Assembly (NCBI GenBank): GCA_006937955.1
Contig: SSNP01000024.1
Location: forward strand, 1,607,523-1,671,522
Length of the DNA: 64,000 nucleotides
Direction: 5' to 3'
From: Pachypanchax playfairii
Taxonomy: Eukaryota; Chordata; Actinopteri; Cyprinodontiformes; Aplocheilidae
Shown here: piece after piece, positions 35,290 to 49,100 of the stretch
Layout: each line of letters opens with the position of its first letter
Position numbering within the stretch: position 1 is the stretch's first letter
Notes under the pieces: model-generated
The model's input: only the letters and a program-made list of their open reading frames with translations
Told to the model about the DNA's origin: nothing
The model's database searches: none
Translations under genes and position numbers: made by a program

Positions 35290-38200
35290 ATGGCTTTGAA
35301 CAGACGACATTCCTATACTCCCAGGGTGAGTAACATGGGCATGTATCATAACTGAAGGATTTATTTACTACATATATAACGAATGACCGTTTAATAATAC
35401 TAAAAATGTAAAATAATTTATTGTACTCACCACACAGTGGATGTAGGGCTTCATCAGTGTTCGTCTTTTGTCTTCATCGAATCAAAACATAGCATTATAA
35501 TTTATCTACAAAGGTACCTTATTCTTTTAAGAGTATAAGTTATTGTAACTAGAACCCAATTTTCAGCTTTTCCCTCACTAACCCCAAAGTTGTTTTGAAA
35601 CTATCTTGCAGTGGGTTAAGACAGAACTCCTGTTTCAGATACAGGAATGTAATCAGCCTTATCAAGCTTCTTTAAATCTGCAAGAAAGCATGAATTCACA
35701 TGTCTGAGCATAGTTGTCTAAAGTACAGCCTCTTACCACAGACCCAGTCTGTGTTGAATAACATCTTTGTCTGAGATGTGGCTAGTTTTGAGGACGTTTG
35801 TTGTTTCTGAGGACATATGACTGGATATGTGAGTGTGTCTCTGTGCTCGGCACCCTGAGGACTCTCCCGTTAAATATTTTTGATTTTAGAAACTGAGCAG
35901 GAGGAACTACATCTTAAAAATACTGCTATTTGTTTTAAAAACCAGAAATGTACCTAAAACATCTTTATGTGACCAACAAACACAAAGCAGCATATTATAA
36001 TGAAAGATTTTTTGAGTATATTAACATATTTTGGTATATAATTTCCTCTTAAGCCACATTCCTAACTTTACTTTTCTTTCTTTCCATTTATTCCTGATTT
36101 CCTTCAGCTGACCAGCCCATTGATCAGCAAAATGAGCAGTGGAGGAACAGTGGAGAGTGTTAAACCTCCAAAGGTATGAGTCTTTTTCAGACACCATAAA
36201 GGAGAATATATGTAACAATGTGAAGTTTCATTAATTACTTACCATAAACAGGTGTTTGGTTATGACTCAGTTTATCCTCTGGTTGCATCTCAGGTTGGCT
36301 CTGTAGTTGAGGTGACAGGGAAGGGCCAGAGAGGGACTGTTGCCTACATCGGCGCCACCCTCTTTGCCTCAGGTAAATGGGTGGGTATCATCCTGGATGA
36401 GCCCAAAGGCAAGAACGATGGTACCGTCCAAGGGAAGCGCTACTTCACCTGTGAGGACAATCATGGGATATTTGTCAGACCATCTCAGGTTGGTGAAATA
36501 AATGTTACTGGATGTAATAAAGAATTTGCACATAAGATTTTATTTGTTGACTCATTACAACTGATAGATTTAATCATTAGTATTATTTTTTTATTTAAAA
36601 CATTTGTCACATTGCCCTGGATTGGCTCCTGTGTGACTGCAGATCCAGGTGGTGGATGATGACTCGAGAGCCACCACCCCAGAGACTCCTGAGTCCAGCG
36701 TGGCAAAGACTCTCAAACAAAAAGGTGAACATCAGCCACAGATGTCTCAAACAACAAAGTCCCAGACTTTTATAACTATTGTCATTTTGATCTTCCTTTT
36801 TTTCAGACATTCCTGAGACTCCCAGAACAGCCAAACAGGTAATAAACTGCATCTCTGAACTCCTCCTTTTCCCTGTCTTTTATTCTGTAGAATATTTGGG
36901 AACCACACTGACATATTTATCCCTGTGTGATCTATCTTATTGTAGCTTTGGTCAGTTTAAACAGACTGAAAGTGATTAAACAGTGTGAATCTTTTCTCTG
37001 GGTTCTTATTTGTTGTCTGATTTTGACTCTAGCTCTTCTCGTTTATGTGTACATTAAGAAGAAGTGTCTAATTTATTATTCCGTTTTTGGGTTGACTTAT
37101 ATTTTTTATACTTTTGCAGACACCATCAAACATTAAGAAGGTATTGATAATTAAATTCAACACTTTTGCTTTTCTTGGGTTGTTTTTAATCAAACTAGTG
37201 TGCAACTCATCTTTTGCTTGAACTGACCTTTTTTTAGTACTTGCATGGTACATACAAGAATTAGTAGTGATTAATAGAGGCTGTCTTGCTTATTTTCTCT
37301 TGTTTTTTTCCACTTTTATATTAATTCTGGTGAAGCGTCCTTTGCTCACATGTAGAAACCTGAATTAAAGACACCATGATGGATTTTAATTTTCTGTTGC
37401 TTCCTCTGCCCACATTTTTTCCATTGCTGCATGAATCCTTCTTTTCCCTGTTTATAACCTAAATCATTAAACTAACTGTTCTTTGAAAGGATGCTGCATG
37501 CAGCCATCAGATTTATAAACTGAATAATCTGCTTTTAACCTGCTGCTAATCTCTTATTGTACTTTACGGTTGGATGTGTGTGTGTTTCCTTGCCTGCGTA
37601 TGTGAATCCTTCCTCCAACTCACCCTCTCCTCTTCAGTCCTCTACCCGCCGCTCTGCAAAGGTGAGCTTGTATCAACATACAGGACAGCAGAGGTCAAAG
37701 GTCATGCACAGGGTTTCTATTATTCACTGATGAATTTAAGGGAATATTTTCAAATATTTGTAATAAAATTATAGAAACAGATTCAATTAAAATGAAAACT
37801 TTGTGATCATGTAATGAAATCCTCATGTCTGTCACCTGATCTCACTGTAACTGAAATACAGGTTTTAATGGATGGATGACTTTATTACTGCTTCTATCAA
37901 TAGTAACAATATTGGAATTATAAATAATTATAAATATGCAATATTTAATATTCTGTCTTCTAAAGAAGTTGAATTTATTTGATGGTATAGAATCTGTATA
38001 TAGGCTGAGTTCAACTTATATCTAGAATAATCATTTTTCATAATATTTGAGAGAATAAAGAGGATTTTTTTTTACAATAATAGTGTATAAGTGCATTAAA
38101 TGAAGTCTGAATATTAGTTTGATCTAAAGTTATGAGCAGAACAGGGAACATTTTCTAGCTTTGTCTACACAGATTAACTAAAAAAAGCACAGTATCTTTT

Positions 38201-41200
38201 ATGATACTTGTTTAAACAATACAGGATGATTGTAAATCAGATTAAGAAGTTAAATCTGTAAGATTAAACACACCTGTCTTGATCATTTTGAGCTCATCAG
38301 TGTTAATAAAGTGTCTGTCACTCTGTGGCAGTGGAGTATTCCACGCCTCACACCAGCTACCTCCCTTCCCTCCCTTCTGGTCCGCTCCTCCAGCCGCTCC
38401 AGTCTGATGCTCCGGGTATGTGCTTTCATATCAGAGCACCGTTTGTTACCTCACAGTGGCGGGTTGGTGTGATCCTGTATGACACAGCTGCTCTGTGAGA
38501 ACTTGTATGACACTGGGAGGTGATCATGCTTCATGAAAGACATGTGACATGAAACAGTTAAACAGCTTTTAGTCTTCAATGGGTTCACTGGAGCTGAAGG
38601 TCTTTAGAAAACTGGTTTGTTATTAAAAACTGTAGTTTCCACTCTGTAACACGTGTCTTCATCAATAGGCATCTCGTGAGAGTCTTTCATCCTCTCTGTC
38701 TGGAGATGTCAGTGAGGTGAGCCTGTCCTCCCAGCAGGGGGCTCTCGGAGCCCCCATCACCCCGCAGCCTAGTGGGTCTTCTGCAGCTGCCCCTGCCCCG
38801 GCTACTCCCAGCAAGGTGGGTCTCTTTCTGCTGGAAGAACTGGTTCAGGTTTTTCAGCTCATTTGTTTTTCTAGATTTCATCTCCTTCATCCTGTTAATA
38901 ATTTGTTCCATTTCATCCATGTTGTTACTGGTTGACCAGGTGGAACCTGCCATATCCAAGCAGGTAGAGTTTTCTTTTAATGGTACATGCATGATGGCAT
39001 GAGTTTTCTAATAAACTCTACATCAGAGGGATTTATTACCCACAATGCCCCTGACTGATACTGATCCAAAGGGTTTAAAGTATTCTCACTGTGATCCTGC
39101 ATGGCTTCACTTCAGGGGGTGATGATTTACATTTTTCAGCGATGGGACTTTAATAACATTTCTCATCTTTAATTTCTATTCTTTGGGGGTAAATTCATAA
39201 AATATACCCATCTTTCTTTCCTGTCCTGTATGACTCTTTGTCCCTCCACTTGTTATGTTTTCAGGAGGAGGAGTCACTGCGAGTTCAAGTTAAAGACCTG
39301 GAGGAGAAGCTGGAGACTTTGAGGATGAAGCGAACAGAGGACAAGGCCAAGCTGAAGGAGCTGGAAAAATACAAGATCCAGCTGGAGCAGCTTCAGGAGT
39401 GGAAGACCAAGATGCAGGAGCAGCAGGCCGAGTTACAGAAACAACTCAAAGAAGCCAAGAAGGTACTCAAACGTTCTCCATCCTAAAGTAATGTTCTTCA
39501 GTCTTCATGACTGAGTGTTAACGCTTCACCTTCTCTCTTTGCAGGACGCCCGCGAGGCCCAGGAGGCAAAAGATCGCTACATGGAAGAAATGGCCGACAC
39601 GGCAGATGCCATAGAAATGGCCACATTAGATAAAGAGATGGCTGAAGAGCGAGCAGAGTCGCTGCAAGTGGAGGTGGACTCACTGAAAGAGAAAGTGGAG
39701 GAGCTTTCCATGGACTTGGAGATCCTGAGGCATGAAATTTCAGAGAAAGGTGTGTAAGAGAACTGAACAGTGACTCACGTCCACATGGATTTATTTTGTT
39801 TTTACTTATTTGCATTAATTCTTTAACATTTTTTTTACTCTATTTGCTCTCATTCCTTCATGCAGGTACAGATGGAGCTGCATCTAGTTATCAAGTAAAA
39901 CAGCTGGAGGAGCAGAACAGCAGGCTGAAGGAGGCATTGGTCAGGTAATGGAAACATAAACAAAACTACATTTTAGAATAAAAAACCATAGCTATTCCTA
40001 AATATTATCTGAGGAAAGTAACTTCCTGAATGACATGAGAGTCATTTTCATGTTTCTCCTCAGGATGCGTGATCTGTCTGCCTCAGAGAAACAAGAACAT
40101 GTGAAGCTGCAGAAGCAGATGGAGAAGAAGAACACAGAGCTGGAGACTCTGAGGACCCAGAAGGAAAAACTGCAGGAAGAAGTAAAGCAGGCTGAGGCCA
40201 CGATCGATGAACTGAAGGAGCAGGTAAAGACTGGAATGCTTTTTAAGTCAGCTGCTGCTGCAGATACTTGTAAAGCCCCGACAAACATATCAAATGTTGA
40301 AACCCATTTACTTATAAACAATTAAAAAAAGCAAAGGCTATTTTTGCTACTTGAAGCTAAGTTTTAAGCTAACTGTGTTTACCTTTTGCAGGTGGATGCA
40401 GCTCTGGGTTCAGAGGAGATGGTGGAGACCCTGACGGAGAGGAACCTCGACCTGGAGGAGAAAGTCAGAGAGCTGAGAGAAACCGTCACTGATCTGGTCA
40501 GTGCTGCTGTTTGTTTTAACATCCAAAACATTTTTAATCTGCACTGTAGTTTTAATATTACTAAAGTAATAAGACAGAGTTAGATCCAATCTGTCTGATT
40601 GTATCCTGTCAAGTCATGAAAAAAGTGACTGAAAAGCCATTTTTTGTTTTGTGATTCAACAGGAAGCCATCAATGAGATGAACGACGAGCTGCAGGAGAA
40701 TGCCAGAGAGACAGAAATGGAGTTGAGGGAACAGGTGGATCTGAGTGCAGCAAAGGTCAGAGAGGCAGAAAAGAAGGTGGAAGCAGCTCAAGAGACTGTA
40801 GCTGATTACCAGCAAACCATCAACAAATACAGAGAGCTCACCGCCTCACTGCAGGTGAGTAGATGGATGACTTGCTAGGCTAACAGTTGGAGTGAATGAA
40901 CATATTTACACCATATGGGCATATTGTCTATAGGAGGCCAACAGGGAACTGATGAGTCAGCAGAGTGCGAATGCAGAACAACCCCAGCAGCCGCCTGCTG
41001 AGCTGTTTAACTTCAAGATCAAGTTTGCAGAGACCAAAGCTTATGCCAAGGTACGAGATCAGTATGTTGATCTGGGTTTCTTGGTGCTGTTGATGTCTCA
41101 CGTTCTCCCTCTGTGTGTCCAGGCCATCGAGATGGAGCTGAGGAAAATGGAAGTGGCTCAAGCAAACAGACAAGTGTCCCTGCTCACCTCCTTTATGCCC

Positions 41201-44200
41201 GATTCCTTCCTCCGACATGGCGGTGACCACGACTGTATCCTGGTGCTGCTGCTTATTCCCAGGCTCATCTGCAAAGTATGAAACATCCCTTTATTTTTGA
41301 ATCGTTTCTCTTGAGCTGTTTAGGATTCATGTGTTCTTTCTGTCTAAGGGTGAGCTGATTAGTAAACAGGCTCAAGAGAAATTTGATCTGAACGGGAATC
41401 TGGTCCAGGGATCGGTGCTCAGAGGACCTCCAGGTGAACAGTGCAGCTTTGCGTCAGGACTGGTTTACTCCCTCAGCCTACTGCAGGCCACCCTGCACAA
41501 ATATGAACAGTAAGAAACTCCAGCTGTGTTCTGCATAAATGAAATAAATAAACAACATAACTTCAGCTGTTTCTTTTGTTTTAGGGCTCTGAATACCTGC
41601 AGCGTGGAGGTTTTTAAGCGCATGGGAACACTTTACTCTGAAATGAGCTTCCACGAGCGCTCTTTGGATTATTTCATTGACTTGCTGCATAAAGATCAAC
41701 TTGATGAGACTGTTCAGGTGGAGCCTCTGACTAAGGCAATCAAATACTATCAGGTAATAAAATATGATTTTAAATCAGAATCTCTAAATGATCTGTTTCA
41801 CAAACAAACACACTCAAACTTACAGTTTAATATGTTCTTAGAAAAGAAACCAGGGACATTTTTAACGATCCAATCTTAGATTTTTAGGGTTTCTAAAAAC
41901 AAACTGTCCTATATATAGAACTTGTAACTTATATGTAGGGGCACAACCTTCTAACTTCAGGATGATGCAAACAGAATATTTTTTACTCTTTCAGTAAATT
42001 TCAAATACTTAAAATTGGCTCATCAGAGTGACAGATGCAGTGTACAATATGACCACTAGGTGTCTCTATAAACCATCTCTTAAAAAAGGAAATACATGAC
42101 ATTTTCAACAAGGACACAAAAATAACAAATCACTTTCTCTGTTTATCTTGTGATGTTAAAAAATGTGTCTTTTCATTGATAATTTTAGCTACTTTAAAAG
42201 CACTCCATTTATTTGTATTTAAAAAGCAGCAACAGCTACAATGTCTCATTTAGCCTTTTTAACTTTAGATGTAAATCTGTTTTAAAAAAAAATTTTGTCC
42301 TACAACATTCTGCTAGTTCAAATGCCTCATCAGTTCAGTGATATAAACAGTAAAAGTGTTTGTTACCTAAAGAGTGTTTTCATGAAAGTCACCTGTCTTT
42401 CTGTTTTGTCTTCCAGCAACTGTACAGTGTCCACTTGGCAGATCAGACTGAGGACTGCACCGTGCAGCTGGCCGACCACATTAAGGTATTTTGTTGGGAG
42501 TCTCATTTCTTAACAGTTTTGTATTTTTACTTTGTCAAAAACAAGTTTTAAAAGCTGGAATTGTTTATTAGCTTTAAAAAAAAAGAAATGTTGATGTCAT
42601 TTATTAAAAAAAAACAGAATTTTGAAATAATTAAAACACAGTCTAACCTGTCTGACCTTCCCATCTCAGTTTACCCAGACTGCTCTGGACTGCATGGGCG
42701 TTGAAGTGGCTCGTCTGCGGGAGTTCTTGTCATCAGGACAGGAGAGTTCTGTTCTCGCTGTTCTTCTGAAGGACCTCGATACTTCCTGCTCTGACATCAA
42801 ACAGTTCTGTAAGAAGATCCGCCGTCGTATGCCTGGAACAGATGTAGCCGGAGTCCCTGCTGCTCTCAGTTTTGGACCACAGGTACAGAGACACACTTGC
42901 AAGACAAAGACGTGACCGATGTTTAATGAATTATCAATACATCTGTGTCATGTGTAATCCTGCAGGTGTCTGAGACGCTCACAGAGTGCAGGCGACAGTT
43001 GACCCGTGTGGTTGCAGTGATGCAGGAGGTGGCTGCAGCTGGAGCTCAGATGGTGGCTTCACTGGGAGAACAGGAGGGTCTCAGCGCTCTCAAACTGGAG
43101 GATATTGTTGGCAAAGTTGTGGAGCAGGTAGACTTAGTCACTCTCAAACTGCTTAAATCCACAGAAGATATTTTAAAACACTAAATTAAAAACTGAATTT
43201 TAATTTCAAGTCTTTTTTTGTTTCAGTTAAATGCATTTTTTGATCAAGAGAGTTTAAATCTTGTGAGGTGTTTTAAATCGTGGTGGAATTTTCATAGACC
43301 TGAAGTAGAAATAAAACTAAATTGGTGCATATCAAACTCAAACCTTCAGTTTTTTTTTTTAGAGATGTTGTATCTTATCATCATTACGTTCTTCTCTCCA
43401 AGGTCTATGGCTCTCATGGTGTTAACGGCCCAGAGCTTCTGCGACAGTCCTGCAGCTCTGTCATTGCTACCATGAACAAGATGGCTACAGCCATGCAGGA
43501 AGGAGAATACGATGCTGAAAAACCACAAAGAAATGTATTTACATGCATTTTTCTATATTAATCCATATTTCAAGTATGTGTCTGTTCCTTTACCGTCTGA
43601 TGCATTACTCTCTCCAGACTCCTCCAGTGGAGCTGAGAGCATCCACCGTCAGGGCTGAGATGACTGATGCTGAAGGTCTAGGAGTCAAACTAGAAGACAG
43701 AGACACTGTCATCAAGGAGCTCAAGAAGTCCCTCAAGATTAAGGTAAAAACCCTCTAAGTTGGCATGTAAGTGTTTCCATTTGAATTCTCAGGAAAAAGA
43801 GACGAAACTTTTGATGCAACAAGTAAAGATGTTCTTGTTTCCAGGGCGAGGAGCTCAGTGAGGCCCATGTCCGCTTGAGCCTCTTGGAGAAGAAGCTGGA
43901 CACATCCACCAAAGATGCAGACGAACGAGTGGAGAAGATTCAGACCAAACTTGATGAAAGCCTCGCTCAGCTCAAGAAGAAAGAAAAGTAAAGAGGACAC
44001 CCATTTGTTTTTTAGCTTCTTACTTTTTCTTCACAATACCTTTAATTTACCTCATCACTCGCTCATCTGCAGGGAGTTTGAGGAGACGATGGATGCTCTG
44101 CAGGCAGATATAGATCAGCTGGAGGCAGAGAAGGCAGAGTTGAAACAACGCATCCATAATCAGTCAAAGATGACTATTGAAGGTCTGAGAGGTCCGCCTG

Positions 44201-45303
44201 CCTCAGGAATCGCCTCCATCGTCCATGGATCTGCTGGAGGTCAACTAGTTTTTGTTAGAAAATTTAAATACTGACATCGTTTATTTGACAAAGGATAGAT
44301 TATTCCCTCCTATTTATTCTCCTGAAAAGCAGGTTCATTAATTTTACCATTAGAAGCTGAATAAATGTTTTATTCCTTCAGCAGGTCTGCCTCCATCTAT
44401 GGCAGGACCAACGCAGGTGGTGGACTCCCCTCTCCTCAGGCAGCAGGTTGAGGTCCAGAGACTGGGTATTAAATACCTCAAGAATGAAAACAACAGACTC
44501 AAAGTAAACTCAGTTCAAGCTGATATTTTTACAAAGCTGTACACACCTTCAGTCTAATGAGCTGTATATTGAACTCACAGGCTGAGAAAATGAGGGCGCA
44601 GCTCGCCTCCCTGCCTCCACTCTGCCCTCCGAAACTTCCACTAATGTCCAAAGAAAGCTCCACACCTCCAGAGGGACTGAACACTGGCATCTATCGTAGA
44701 ACTGACCAGCTGCTGGCCACGCTGCTCAAGCTGAGTGCAGAAGTTAAAGTGGTGGACATCACTGGAAAGACAACAGGTGTGTTAGCATGTTTGTTCCGAC
44801 AGCCTTGAGCTGGACTCGTTTGCATGAATCAGCTTGAATTTGTTTTGTCTTACAGTCAGTGCCAGCTCCCAGCTGCTGGAACAAACCGCTCGACTGAAGA
44901 ATCTGAGTGATGCTCTGGATAAACTGAAGGTAACACACTAAATATTTGTTGTATCAGCTGAGAAAATGACAGAATATTCCCATTAACTAGAAACATTTTG
45001 TCTCAGGGGGAAGTAGCAGAGCATGTGGTCTCATATAAACCTGGTGCAAAGGCTTCCTCTGACTTTGCCACATTCCCAGTGTCCTCCTTCGTTAAGGTAA
45101 CGCACAGCACACACATTGTGTTTTTGTTCTTGGTGTGTGAAGAATTTACATTCACGTTTTTTCTTCAGGCTAAGGAAGAGAAACTGGGAGGAACCACGTT
45201 TGTAGGTCGTGTTGGCATTCCGTGCTCCCGCGGACAAGAACAAGTCCACTGCCTCGTTCTGTCCCAGCAGCAGCTGCAGCAGGTGCATCGTCTTATGATC
45301 TAA
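35290..45303 (+). CDS. dctn1: Dynactin subunit 1 (p150Glued)
   Basis: The product is 1291 aa (human 1278). Coding exons: 35290-35325, 36108-36173, 36294-36488, 36643-36724, 36807-36838, 37120-37140, 37638-37661, 38332-38415, 38669-38815, 38940-38963, 39265-39462, 39545-39749, 39866-39944, 40064-40223, 40392-40496, 40663-40854, 40934-41050, 41123-41275, 41349-41509, 41585-41753, 42417-42485, 42670-42882, 42966-43127, 43403-43534, 43618-43743, 43845-43987, 44073-44239, 44385-44503, 44581-44776, 44856-44929, 45007-45096, 45169-45303. The CAP-Gly domain is at 35-99 with the microtubule/EB1-binding GKNDG loop at 73-77. A Ser/Thr/basic linker encoded by several small exons follows. Coiled coil 1, which binds dynein intermediate chain, spans about 238-590, and coiled coil 2 about 945-1060. 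Exons 24-27 are almost collinear with mammalian p150. The protein is the microtubule-binding arm of dynactin, the dynein cofactor. The 24-nt exon 10 is the least certain. The dctn1a or dctn1b paralog is unresolved. Confidence 0.97.
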
Positions 45304-46123
45304 ATTAAAAGCACATGAAGGCTCTCCCCAACCCTCCATTTCAATATTATCACTTTCAATACTACACTCAGGAAACTGTATCCTGTTAACAATGTTTAAG
45401 CACTAATATTATTGACCAGCAGTTTTGAAGTTAATTTGATAATTTAATGTCAAACTTTTTGAATGTCACAACATGATGTACTGTTTTCATTGAAGCAACT
45501 TTTGCACCAGTTTCAACATCTGTTGCATAAATTGAGGAAAAAGTCATTAACTTGGATGAACTAAAGCCTTCTCTTCTCTTTGTATGTTTTCTATTTGTAG
45601 TAAATCAAACAATAAAAGGTTAACTGTTCACTCAAACACCGAGTTGTTGTTTCTTCTGTGCAGAATATGAAAAGTATCTATGATCTGAGACATGAGTGAA
45701 TCACTTTGGTTAAACTTTATTCCTGTTAATCATAAGAAACAGAACATTATACAAAAAGCTATTTTTAAACACTGGCAGGTTTATAATTATTGGCCTGGTA
45801 AATAACATTTTCTTAAACATTTAGTTTAAAGCTTGGATCACTATGAAAAACACATGCTTTGTGAACAAGACGTTTTAATAAAATGCATTAGGTTGTGAAA
45901 GACTGACTTTATTTTAAATTTCTCAAGCTGTACAATCTTGAAATCGAATCAAATTTAATAGAAAAAACCTGAAAACTTGCATCAAAATTTAAAATGGCAT
46001 TAAAATCTTACAGTGGTGAAGGAAAAAAAAATCAAGAACTACTAAAAAGTACTCGTGTACAGAATAAGTGTCGCAAATGACGGGAATGTAAATGTTTGAA
46101 GCTTGTGACTGCACCTCTCCTCT
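45304..46123. other. Convergent 3' region of dctn1 and the PCED1 gene
   Basis: The two stop codons are 820 bp apart, tail to tail. The dctn1 poly(A) signal is AATAAA at 45611-45616. On the minus strand AATAAA occurs at 45908-45913 and 45716-45721, both usable by the PCED1 gene. If the farther one is used, the two transcripts end within about 100 bp of each other. Confidence 0.6.
45611..45616 (+). promoter_or_regulatory. dctn1: Poly(A) signal for dctn1
   Basis: AATAAA 308 nt past the stop codon, followed within 30-50 nt by a GT/T-rich element. Confidence 0.65.
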
Positions 46124-49100
46124 TCAGTAATAACCATAACGAGGATAGTGAATGGGTCTCTGATGGGTGTACGGAGCGTAGACGTGTCTGCTGTGTCGGT
46201 TCCTCATCACGAAATGATGATGGTAATCCTCATAGGGCTCAAAGTAATGAGGACGCCCTGCAAGAGCATCAAAATGAATAAAAGTCCAGCTCTAACACAG
46301 TTACAGTCATTAAACACTAAGAAAAAGCATGACCACGAATGTAAAATCTGTTTAAGGGTTTTCATGATTTAAGCTTTTTTTTAAAGAATAAAATGATTAA
46401 AATCTCAGTGATTTTAAAAGTAAGAGGGTTAAGAACACAAATTCCATGCAGAAAGGCCCCAGTTGACTTTCGAATCCAAGATCTTGTCACCACAACAGTA
46501 CCATCAACTGCTCCACCATGCAGACCAAAATCAATTCCATTTCAAAATATATTTTTTCAAAAAAATTACAAATGTAACCTGAAAAAAAAACAAAAAACGG
46601 TGGTTTTGACTCCATGTATATTATAACAATGACTGCTCTTACCGTGTCTAACCGGTTGGTGTCTGTACAGTCGTCTACGAGATGGATGGAGAGGCTGTGG
46701 TTGGACAGCTGGCCGGACATTTTCTGCGTTCTCATGGCGATACTGGTTTGGCCCTTGGTTTTCTTCAAAGCTTATATAGCCATGTGGCAGAGTATCAGTA
46801 AAGAACTCATCTTTGTAGCCAGTGAAGTTTCCTGCTGTTGAGTTCCAGGCTGAAAGATAAATAGACAACCTTCCTTCAGTTGACCAAGTAAATATTTAAA
46901 ATGTCCAATACATTTTTTTAAAGATAATGTCAAATAATGTTTCTAATGCATTATCATCTATTGTCCTACCTGAAGGTTTTAGAGAAGTCTCACAGTATGA
47001 CGTTTGATCAAAAATTTGTGAGTCTTCTGAAAACAAAGTGTAGAATAAATGAATAAATGCATGTTTCATTCAGCAGTAAAGACTTTTTAAACAATGAGAA
47101 CAACTATCACTGTGTCCCTAGTAGGATCTAGAAAATTTCAGTGTGAATGCAGCATTCCTCCTCACCACCAACAGTCAGTGGAGAGTGCAGTATCACTCCC
47201 CAGGCTTGTGCGATGTGCTGCAACAGGAGGGATGTTATCTGACGGTGGGCAATGGCATTCCAGTGAACCCCATCTTTTGTACGATGTTGCAGCGAGAAGC
47301 GAAACCGGTAATGTAGGTCCAACACATCCATGTCATAAGCGTCAGCCAGAGTCCCGCTGTAGAAGTTGGCTTCAATCACATCATAACGCAACTGAGGAGC
47401 TTTGTGCTCAATCTGGAGTGAAAAAAATGACAGAAAAATAAATGTTTTATCTTTTATCAAACAAACTGAAAAGAGTGGAAACGGCTGGCTAGATGAATGA
47501 CTGATGGAGAATCTAATAGCCAAGAACTAAAATATAATGGAAAACGAAAAACTTTGAGTCTAACTTAAACCATTTGTTTCTTATTCAACTCTGCATAACA
47601 ATAAACTATACAACAGCAGTACATAAACATCATGTTTACAGTTTCATGTATATTCCCATGGGAATGGGAGAGTCAGAGTGATAAACAAAACAGGTGGTGA
47701 CTTGAACCAGCAAAACCAGATTCATGTCCAGTTATGGTGCGTTCCATTTGTAATCTGAAGTCAAAATTTCCAATTTTGAAGTTGGAAAAATCAAATTAAT
47801 ACACCAAGAAGTTACATTTCCATCTAAGAGGATGGAGGTTTCAAATAAAACCTGGCTTCAAAATCCAATATGGCTGCCACACAAAAGTAAAAGGCCAATA
47901 GATGCAGTAATAAATATTATTTTAACTTCTATGGGACTTTATCTTGTTTAATCAGTCATACACATATTACTGTATTTCCTTTATGAGATATCATGTTGCT
48001 ATAGTGTTTTATTTAATTACAAACATATATATTACGGACTTATCTGGTTTGTCTGGTTACTGATCCTACCGGTTTTTCACTTTGCAATTGGAACACATTA
48101 AAGCTGCATGATTTTATTACCAGATCAGGGTTCAGGCTTTCAGAGCATCAGTTCTGGATGACTCACCTCAGGCACCAGAAAGCCACCTCTGATGGTTTCT
48201 CCTAAGGGCATGGTGAGGGTCCATATGACTAATGTCTCCTCTGGTAAGATTCCCCTCAGCTCGTTATGGAACTTGTGCAGATTGTCCTTGTAGTCATCAA
48301 CCCAAACAGAATTATATCTACAGAAGAAATTAAAGAAACAGCAAATAATTACATGCACATCACTGACAGTGGGTTTAATACAAGAGTTACATCAGGAGAA
48401 AAACAGCAACATCAAGTATAACCTCTTATTCTTTTGCTTCCAAGCAGTGAGATCCTCCCTTATAAGCGGGTAACAGCTGTCGACCTACCAACCTAACATT
48501 TAAAAAAAGTACAATTTTTCAGCCTGTACCTCCTACCGACCTGGAAATATCCCAAACACAGGAGTTGACAATGACTACATCTGGTTTCAAGCCTTGACGA
48601 AAGTCCTCCATGATGCTTTGCATGTATCGGGAGAAGATGCGCGTCACAAAGTAGAAACGGACCAGGTGGTGATCAGTCCGAAACTGCCTGACTTCTCTGT
48701 ATTCTGTACCATTGTGCATAATATTCAGACAACCCCCTTCCACCAGGCAGTCCAGCTCGAAGTTCATTTCACCCTGTAGGAACAAGATTGTAAAGTATAA
48801 AACAGCAACAGACAGAAAGGTTTACTCAAAATGCACCAGAACAACTTTACATGTATTCATTAGTAATATTTATAAGGCTACATGCTGTTTTATAGAGCTT
48901 ACCTTACTCTTTAGTTGACTTAAAGTGAGGTATTTGTCCTTTTGTAGCAACAGGACTAAGTCCTTATAAACAGACCGCTGAACTGAAGAGGAAATACACA
49001 ATACTTAGATCAATATTATTTGTGACACACGAATAAAAAGCCATTTAATCAAATTTTGAAGGCGGTAAACAGGGCAAGTACTGACTGGAATCACCCAACA

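Noticed and set aside
37355..37382. Possible extra dctn1 exon (AAACCTGAATTAAAGACACC after CATGTAG)
   Set aside because: It would read straight into TGA and has no donor in range; the gene reads through cleanly without it.
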